From an uncultured Alphaproteobacteria bacterium (GTDB lineage: Bacteria > Pseudomonadota > Alphaproteobacteria > RF32 > CAG-239): DNA of 64,000 bases. Position numbers and translations under genes: made by a program. This document shows positions 59,524-64,000 of the stretch, piece after piece; position 1 is the stretch's first letter, and every line of letters begins with the position of its first letter. The stretch covers positions 1 through 64,000 of the forward strand of contig CAKQKH010000004.1 of the NCBI GenBank assembly GCA_934248075.1. Reading direction: 5' to 3'. A model generated the notes under the pieces. The model was not told the origin of the DNA. It was given only the letters and a program-made list of their open reading frames with translations, and searched no databases.

Positions 59524-59713
59524 CAATATGATCCTTGTATAATTTAAAATACAATTTTTTTCCGTCAGGGTATTTTTTATATAATCCGCGGTCATCACCG
59601 TGAGTTGTAGGAAGGTTCTGTTGATGCTCTTTTTCGATTGCTTTTTCTACAGCTTCTACCGCAACTTTTTCCCATTTAGTAATGGGACGTTCACTCCATT
59701 TTCTTTTTTCCAT
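59513..59713 (-). CDS. Small partner gene of the second zeta-like kinase (putative antitoxin)
   Basis: The frame encodes 66 residues. ATG 59713 has GGAG five bases upstream. The product is charged: MEKRKWSERPITKWEKVAVE, a helix with VEKAIEKEHQQN, then GDDRGLYKKYPDGKKLYFKL and a short end DHIDVR. The stop overlaps the kinase start, as in the first module. It is not recognisably related to the epsilon antitoxin. The antitoxin role is inferred from size, order and overlap. A few residues (Y-x-DG-x-x-x-Y-x-(I/F)-K-L) resemble the partner at 1917. Confidence 0.65.
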   Translation of the reverse strand: MEKRKWSERPITKWEKVAVEAVEKAIEKEHQQNLPTTHGDDRGLYKKYPDGKKLYFKLYKDHIDVR

Positions 59714-59837
59714 AACCACTCCGTTTTAAGTGTTAATTTTGGCTAAAATATAACAATTTTAGCGAGTTACGTCAAGTGTTTTTTACTCTGCCCCTCAACT
59801 TTGACGATAAACCGATGAACCCCTGCGCATCACGCAC

Positions 59838-59867
59838 AAAAAAAGCGCCTCAATGGCGCTTTTTTTA
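59838..59867 (-). terminator. Intrinsic terminator of tRNA-Glu
   Basis: AAAAAAAGCGCC and GGCGCTTTTTTT pair around TCAAT. The element is symmetrical and works in both directions, directly after the tRNA 3' end. Confidence 0.85.
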
Positions 59868-59868
59868 A

Positions 59869-59944
59869 TGGTGATCCCAACCAGAATCGAACTGGTGTTC
59901 TCGCCGTGAGAGGGCGATGTCCTAGGCCGCTAGACGATGGGACC
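59869..59944 (-). tRNA. tRNA-Glu(CTC)
   Basis: The 76-base gene reads GGTCCCATCGTCTAGCGGCC at its 5' end. The anticodon loop CTCTCAC presents CTC, the T arm has GGTTGGGATC pairing preceded by AGTTCGATTCT, and CCA is encoded. The acceptor stem pairs with one G-T. The D-arm sequence is typical of tRNA-Glu. Confidence 0.94.
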
Positions 59945-59963
59945 ATGTGCTTAAGACATCACC

Positions 59964-59992
59964 TTAATAATCTAAAAAAATCTAACTTGCAA
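59964..59992 (-). promoter_or_regulatory. Promoter of tRNA-Glu
   Basis: On the minus strand TTGCAA (59987-59992) and TATTAA (59964-59969) are separated by 17 bases, about 20 bases before the tRNA. Confidence 0.6.
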
Positions 59993-60015
59993 GAAGTTTT
60001 TTTGATTATTTGCGA

Positions 60016-61596
60016 TTAATTAAGACGATTCAGCATAGAAATCTTTTCAAATCCGTGCTGAGAAAGGATTTGATACGCCAAATAAGCGCCATAGCCGCTA
60101 TTGTCATAAAGGGCTATATTTTGGTCTTTGGGCAGTCTGTCCAGATTCTGCCGCAGTTTCGCGAGCGGAAAGTTAATGGCATCCGGCAGATGCCCCAGCA
60201 CAAAGTTTTGGGGCGAGCGAATATCCACCGGCACGATTTGTCCGTTTAATTCGTCCTCGCCAATCAGGCGCAACCTTTCTTGCAGGACTTCTTGCGCCAT
60301 TGAGCCAAGGTTGTTCAACGCGTCTTTGGCGGTGGCATATGGCGGGGCGAATGCCACTTCCTCGTCAATCAAGTCGGTGATTTCCGCATTATGCTGCAAT
60401 TGCACGCTTACGGCGTTGATCCGCTCGGCCACTCCGTTTTTGCCCGCCATCTGCAACCCCAGAATTTTGCCGTTTTCCGCAAACAGCAGTTTGAGAAATA
60501 TTTTTTCCGCCTGCGGATAATAACCGGCATGACTTAGTTGTTGCAAATACAGCTTGTGATATCGGATACCGGCAAGTTGAAGCTTTTTCTCGGTGCAACC
60601 GGTGGCCGCCACCGTATAGTCAAACACTTTGGTAATGTTGGTGTTTATAACCTCGCCAAACCGGCTGTCAAGCCCGCCGATATGATCAGCCGCCACTCGA
60701 GCCTGTTTACTGGCGGAGGCGGCGTTCGGCCAATGCTCCGGCATTTTGCTGATGTGATTAATCACCTCCACATTATCGCCGCAGGCATATATATCGGGAT
60801 CGCTGGTCTGCATATGATGATTCACCTCAATTCCGCCACTATCGCCAATCTCCAATCCGGCCAAAATCGGCAATTTCACATTTGGTCTGGCACCGGTGGC
60901 GATAATCGCTATATCAAAACTGATTTTGCGGCTGTTGTCAAATTTGGCGGTTTGTTCCCTAAAGGCTGAGATTTGCCGTCCCAAAATCAGGCGCACGCCG
61001 TGTCGCCTCAGTTCTTGCGCGGCTATTTGCGCCATATCCTCGTCAAGATGCGGCAAAATTTGTTGTCCTTTATCCGCGATTGTAACTTTGGCTTTGAGGT
61101 TGGCAAAGGCTTCCGCGGCCTCAACTCCGATGTTGCCTCCGCCCACAATCAGTGCTTTGCCGGCATTAATTTCGGCGTAATAATCTCTTACGCGCTCCAC
61201 ATTCGCCAATGATTGAAGCGTAAAAATGTTTTCGCCCAAAATTCCCGTAATATCCGGCCGTCTTTGTTCTCTGCCGGTGGCGATAATCAGCTTGTCATAG
61301 CTTTCAGGCGGGCGGTTTTGCAGCATTACCAGCTTTTGCGCCCGATTGATGCCGATAACCTCATGTTTCGTTCGCACCGTGATGCGAAAAATATCGCGCA
61401 TTTGTTCCTCCGTGGCGCCGATCAAGTCCTCTTTGTTTTTAATCTGTCCCGACAACAGATAAGTCAGCCCGCAGCTGGCCACGGCAAATTCCGGGCTTTT
61501 TTCCAGCACCAAAATCTCCGCGTTTTCATTAATGCGCCGCAGTCTGGTAGCGGCTGCAATTCCGGCGTTGCCCCCTCCGATAATAACCACTTTCAT
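60016..61596 (-). CDS. CoA-disulfide-reductase-like flavoprotein with inactive rhodanese domain
   Basis: The protein has 526 residues. ATG 61596 follows AGGGAGG and GAGGG. It is a pyridine-nucleotide-disulfide oxidoreductase of the NADH oxidase/CoA-disulfide reductase type: FAD site VVIIGGGNAGIAAATRLR, the single redox cysteine in ASCGLTYLLSG, NAD site ALIVGGGNIGVEAAEAFA and IYACGDNVEV. A rhodanese-like domain (about 435-526) is fused at the C-terminus (PVDIRSPQNFVLGHLPDAIN), but its active-site loop reads YDNSGYG, with Asp498 where the catalytic cysteine should be. Sulfur transfer by that domain is therefore unlikely. Cofactor and substrate are not decided by the sequence. Confidence 0.88.
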   Translation of the reverse strand: MKVVIIGGGNAGIAAATRLRRINENAEILVLEKSPEFAVASCGLTYLLSGQIKNKEDLIGATEEQMRDIFRITVRTKHEVIGINRAQKLVMLQNRPPESYDKLIIATGREQRRPDITGILGENIFTLQSLANVERVRDYYAEINAGKALIVGGGNIGVEAAEAFANLKAKVTIADKGQQILPHLDEDMAQIAAQELRRHGVRLILGRQISAFREQTAKFDNSRKISFDIAIIATGARPNVKLPILAGLEIGDSGGIEVNHHMQTSDPDIYACGDNVEVINHISKMPEHWPNAASASKQARVAADHIGGLDSRFGEVINTNITKVFDYTVAATGCTEKKLQLAGIRYHKLYLQQLSHAGYYPQAEKIFLKLLFAENGKILGLQMAGKNGVAERINAVSVQLQHNAEITDLIDEEVAFAPPYATAKDALNNLGSMAQEVLQERLRLIGEDELNGQIVPVDIRSPQNFVLGHLPDAINFPLAKLRQNLDRLPKDQNIALYDNSGYGAYLAYQILSQHGFEKISMLNRLN

Positions 61597-61682
61597 TGCC
61601 CTCAACACCTCCCTGACACTAAAATATAGCCGTAATTGCAAAATTTAAGGGCGTGGCGCTGAATAAATGCTGTTTTTTTTGC

Positions 61683-61711
61683 TTGACTCTTGTGCGTAAA
61701 GCTAATATAAA
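61683..61711 (+). promoter_or_regulatory. Sigma-70 type promoter of ffh
   Basis: TTGACT (61683-61688), 17 bases and TATAAA (61706-61711). The predicted start near 61718 gives ffh a leader of about 105 bases. Confidence 0.7.
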
Positions 61712-61750
61712 AACCTCAGATTTTTCAATTATGACAACGAAAAATTCAAC

Positions 61751-61795
61751 TACTCCGAGGAGTACCGCCAGTCAGCGAGGGTTCGCACACTGGCG
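61751..61795 (+). promoter_or_regulatory. Two adjacent hairpins in the ffh leader
   Basis: TACTCCGAGGAGTA (61751-61764) forms a small stem with a CGAG loop. Directly after it, CGCCAGT/ACTGGCG with inner GCGA/TCGC (61766-61795) forms a larger one. No T run follows, so it is not a simple terminator. It may control ffh translation or stability. Confidence 0.5.
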
Positions 61796-61824
61796 CGTTA
61801 GAGGTTTAAATTTTGGGATTGACG

Positions 61825-63207
61825 ATGTTCGAAGCTTTGACGGACAAATTGACGGCGGTTTTTAATAAGATCACTTCACGCGGGGTGCTGAGTGAAGATG
61901 ACATTAATGCCACCATGCGCGAGATTCGCATTGCTTTGCTGGAGGCAGACGTCGCTTTGCCGGTGGTCAAGGAGTTCATAGCCCACGTCAAGGAGCAGGC
62001 TCTGGGCGAGAAAGTTGTTCGTTCAATTCAACCGGGGCAGATGGTGGTCAAAATAGTCCATGATGAGCTGCTCAAACTGCTGGGTGAGGGTGACACTTCG
62101 CTTAATTTTCAGGCGGTTCCGCCGGTTTCAATCCTGATGCTCGGTCTTCAGGGTTCGGGCAAAACCACAACCTCGGCCAAGCTGGCCAAGCGTTTGGCCA
62201 AACAGGGCAAAAAGGTGCTTTTGGTATCCTTAGACATCTATCGTCCGGCGGCGCAGGAGCAACTGGCGCAACTGGCCGAGCAGATTGGCGGCCACTCTCT
62301 GCCGATTATCAAGGCTGAAAAGCCGGCAGACACCACGCGCCGCGCGCTTGATACCGCCAAAAAAGGTGGTTATGATGTGATTATTTTGGACTCCGCCGGC
62401 CGTTTGCATATTGACCAACAGCTGATGGATGAAGTGGTTGAGGTCAAAAAGATTGCTCAACCGACCGAGGTTTTGTTGGTGGCAGACGCCATGATTGGTC
62501 AAGATGCCTGCAATGTTGCCAAAGAGTTCAAGGAGCAAGTTGGCGTTACCGGTCTGGTTCTGACCCGCATTGACGGATCTTCCCGCGCCGGCGCGGCGTT
62601 GTCGATGAAAATGGTTGCCGGCGTGCCAATCAAATTTTTAGGCACCGGTGAAAAGTTAGACGAGTTTGAAGAGTTTCACGCTGACCGTTTGGCCGGCCGC
62701 ATTTTGGGTCAGGGCGATGTTGTTTCTCTGGTGGAAAAAGCCATTGAAAACGTTGATAAAGCCGAGACCGAAAAGCTTGCCGCTCAGATGATGAAAGGCC
62801 GTTTTGACCTCAATATGATGTTATCGCAGTTGAAACAGGTTCAAAAATTGGGTTCGCTGGGTGGTATAATCGGTATGATTCCCGGCTTATCCAAATTTAA
62901 AAATCAGATTGAAGCTGCCGGAGTTGGCGACAATTTGATTAAGAAGCAAGAGGCGATTATTCTCTCCATGACCAAAGCGGAGAGGAGCAATCCCGATATT
63001 ATCAAAGCATCTCGCAAAAAAAGAATTGCGGCAGGCTCCGGAGTTGAAGTTCATGAGGTTAACAAGCTGCTCAAATCCTATGAGCAGATGTCAACCATGA
63101 TGAAAAGAATGGGTCGCATGGGCGGAATGCCTTCTGCGGCCATGTTAAAAAACTCTCCGTTTGGCAATATGCTTGGCGGAGGAATGGGAAAATTCCCGTT
63201 TAAGTAA
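61825..63207 (+). CDS. ffh: Signal recognition particle protein Ffh
   Basis: The 460-residue GTPase starts at ATG 61825 (MFEALTDKLTAVF) with GGGA upstream. It has the helical N domain, then the G domain with GLQGSGKTTTSAKLAKRL, DIYRPAAQEQLAQLA, DSAGRLHID and DAMIGQDACNVA, and TRIDGSSRAGAALS. The Met-rich M domain (MMKRMGRMGGMPSAAM) binds SRP RNA and signal sequences. It targets membrane proteins to FtsY and SecYEG. rpsP follows 20 bases later. Confidence 0.97.
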   Translation: MFEALTDKLTAVFNKITSRGVLSEDDINATMREIRIALLEADVALPVVKEFIAHVKEQALGEKVVRSIQPGQMVVKIVHDELLKLLGEGDTSLNFQAVPPVSILMLGLQGSGKTTTSAKLAKRLAKQGKKVLLVSLDIYRPAAQEQLAQLAEQIGGHSLPIIKAEKPADTTRRALDTAKKGGYDVIILDSAGRLHIDQQLMDEVVEVKKIAQPTEVLLVADAMIGQDACNVAKEFKEQVGVTGLVLTRIDGSSRAGAALSMKMVAGVPIKFLGTGEKLDEFEEFHADRLAGRILGQGDVVSLVEKAIENVDKAETEKLAAQMMKGRFDLNMMLSQLKQVQKLGSLGGIIGMIPGLSKFKNQIEAAGVGDNLIKKQEAIILSMTKAERSNPDIIKASRKKRIAAGSGVEVHEVNKLLKSYEQMSTMMKRMGRMGGMPSAAMLKNSPFGNMLGGGMGKFPFK

Positions 63208-63227
63208 CAATATAGAAAGGAAAATAA

Positions 63228-63638
63228 ATGTCAGTACGTATCAGACTGTCCCGTGGTGGTTCTAAGAAACGTCCGTTTTACAAAGTTGTAGCCGCTGATC
63301 AGCGCTCTCCTCGTGATGGCCGTTTCATCGAAAGACTGGGTTCTTACAACCCGATGTTGCCCAAAGATCACGCTGAGAGATTCGTTATCAACGAAGAGCG
63401 TGTAAAATATTGGCTTTCTAACGGTGCCGAGCCGACCGAGAGACTGCAGAAAATGTTGTCTAACCTTGGTTTGGTTGCTGCTCCGGCCACTCGTGAACAG
63501 CCCAAAAAGTCTGCTCCTAAGGCCAAAGCCGTAGAGCGCATTAAGGAAAAAGAAGAGAAGGCTAAAGCCGCCGCTGAGGCTGCTGCCGCCGCCGCTGCCG
63601 AAGCTGCCGCTCCGGCTGAGGAAGCTTCTGCTGAATAA
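63228..63638 (+). CDS. rpsP: Ribosomal protein S16 with an alanine-rich tail
   Basis: The 136-residue protein begins MSVRIRLSRGGSKKRPFYKV, continues RSPRDGRFIERLGSYNPM and ends the S16 core near residue 85. A further 50 residues rich in Ala, Glu and Lys (EKEEKAKAAAEAAAAAAAE) form an extension that most S16 lack in this form; such tails are common in alphaproteobacteria. ATG 63228 follows AGAAAGGAAAATAA. The order ffh-rpsP-rimM is widely conserved. Confidence 0.97.
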   Translation: MSVRIRLSRGGSKKRPFYKVVAADQRSPRDGRFIERLGSYNPMLPKDHAERFVINEERVKYWLSNGAEPTERLQKMLSNLGLVAAPATREQPKKSAPKAKAVERIKEKEEKAKAAAEAAAAAAAEAAAPAEEASAE

Positions 63639-63679
63639 CAAATTTTTAGGTTACCTGCCGTCAAGAAAGGGTTCTTAAA

Positions 63680-64000
63680 ATGACCGCACCAACCAAAATC
63701 TGCTTAGGCGCCATTGTCGGGGTTCATGGTATCAGAGGTGAAGTTAAAGTCAAAAGCTTTACCGAAGACGAGAACCACCTCACATCTTATGGCTCGCTTT
63801 CCAATCTGGAGGGTAGTCGCAAGTTTGAGCTTAAGATTGTCGGTCATTCCAAAGATTTGCTGCGGGTCAAGATAAAAGGGGTTGATGATCGCAACACGGC
63901 TGAAACCCTCATCGGCACAGGGCTTTATGTTGAGCGTTCGCTCTTGCCTCAGTTGCCTGATGAAGAATATTATCACAGCGACCTTATCGGACTGATGGCG
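63680..64000 (+). CDS. rimM: 16S rRNA processing protein RimM (3' end outside window)
   Basis: The visible 107 residues start MTAPTKICLGAIVGVHGIRG, the RimM N-terminus, and run through EVKVKSFTEDEN, GVDDRNTAETLIGTGLYV and LPDEEYYHSDLIGL, where the PRC-barrel begins. RimM binds S19 and assists 30S maturation. ATG 63680 follows AAAGGGTTCTTAAA. The gene runs past the window edge. trmD and rplS would be expected next. Confidence 0.94.
   Translation, partial: MTAPTKICLGAIVGVHGIRGEVKVKSFTEDENHLTSYGSLSNLEGSRKFELKIVGHSKDLLRVKIKGVDDRNTAETLIGTGLYVERSLLPQLPDEEYYHSDLIGLMA

Noticed and set aside
59838..59992. tRNA-Glu locus as an integrated-element attachment site
   Set aside because: No duplicated tRNA 3' end or integrase gene is visible in the window.
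61751..61795. SRP RNA (4.5S) gene upstream of ffh
   Set aside because: The hairpins are too short and lack the conserved GGAA/GCAG apical features of SRP RNA.

Overview
The window looks like a chromosomal segment of an alphaproteobacterium, most like the gut-associated Rhodospirillales-type lineages. The evidence is gene content and order: nuoL/M/N-like genes followed by birA and rnj, a ChpT-type phosphotransferase with CtrA near fliI-fliJ, a hpnC-hpnD-hpnE squalene set, TrmFO, and ffh-rpsP-rimM. Species cannot be named from sequence alone. Coding density is high, genes sit in short operons that often overlap by 1-30 bases, and most starts have a clear Shine-Dalgarno.

Layout. 1-2.4 kb: the 3' end of an unrecognised repeat-containing protein, a zeta-toxin-like kinase with a tiny overlapping partner gene, and tRNA-Lys. 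2.5-9.8 kb: a small unknown gene, three divergent NuoL/NuoM/NuoN-like membrane proteins that have lost most proton-channel lysines and glutamates, then birA and rnj. 9.8-13.6 kb (minus): envelope quality control (hflK-hflC-degP-type protease) with holC. 13.6-18.5 kb: mrp, an M48/TPR protease, and RNase E with a long leader. 18.9-28.5 kb: cell-wall amidase, PBP1A, prfB with its programmed frameshift, a hydrolase, an AsmA/YhdP-like giant and a small HAD-like protein. 28.5-33.7 kb: esterase, orphan amino-acid binding protein, MlaC-like protein, gltX, cysS. 33.7-34 kb: intergenic repeats. 34-41.2 kb: algH, a DsbD-like protein with a broken membrane redox centre, rnhA, an AlbA_2-domain protein, an M16 peptidase, elbB. 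41.3-46.5 kb: an SPFH protein of foreign appearance and the trmFO-hpnC-hpnD-hpnE operon, which makes squalene from farnesyl diphosphate. 46.7-49.8 kb: a secreted proline-rich protein, then chpT, a receiver protein and cheR. 49.8-50.9 kb: a dense palindromic repeat cluster with a DUF559 endonuclease gene. 50.9-56.3 kb: ctrA, two secreted cysteine-rich proteins sharing a domain, fliI, fliJ, sodB. 56.4-59.7 kb: an accessory stretch of unknown genes without Shine-Dalgarno sequences and a second zeta-like module. 59.8-64 kb: tRNA-Glu, a flavin oxidoreductase with a dead rhodanese domain, ffh behind a structured leader, rpsP, and the start of rimM.

The most unusual items are: (1) the NuoLMN-like trio lacking catalytic residues and lacking nuoA-K nearby; (2) repeat brackets that enclose a DUF559 endonuclease gene in one copy and an unrelated palindromic repeat in the other; (3) two zeta-like kinases, each with a different small overlapping upstream gene, one of them carrying a 13-base homopolymer; and (4) the cysteine-rich domain shared by two adjacent secreted proteins. 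All functional statements come from reading motifs by eye; no database search was run.
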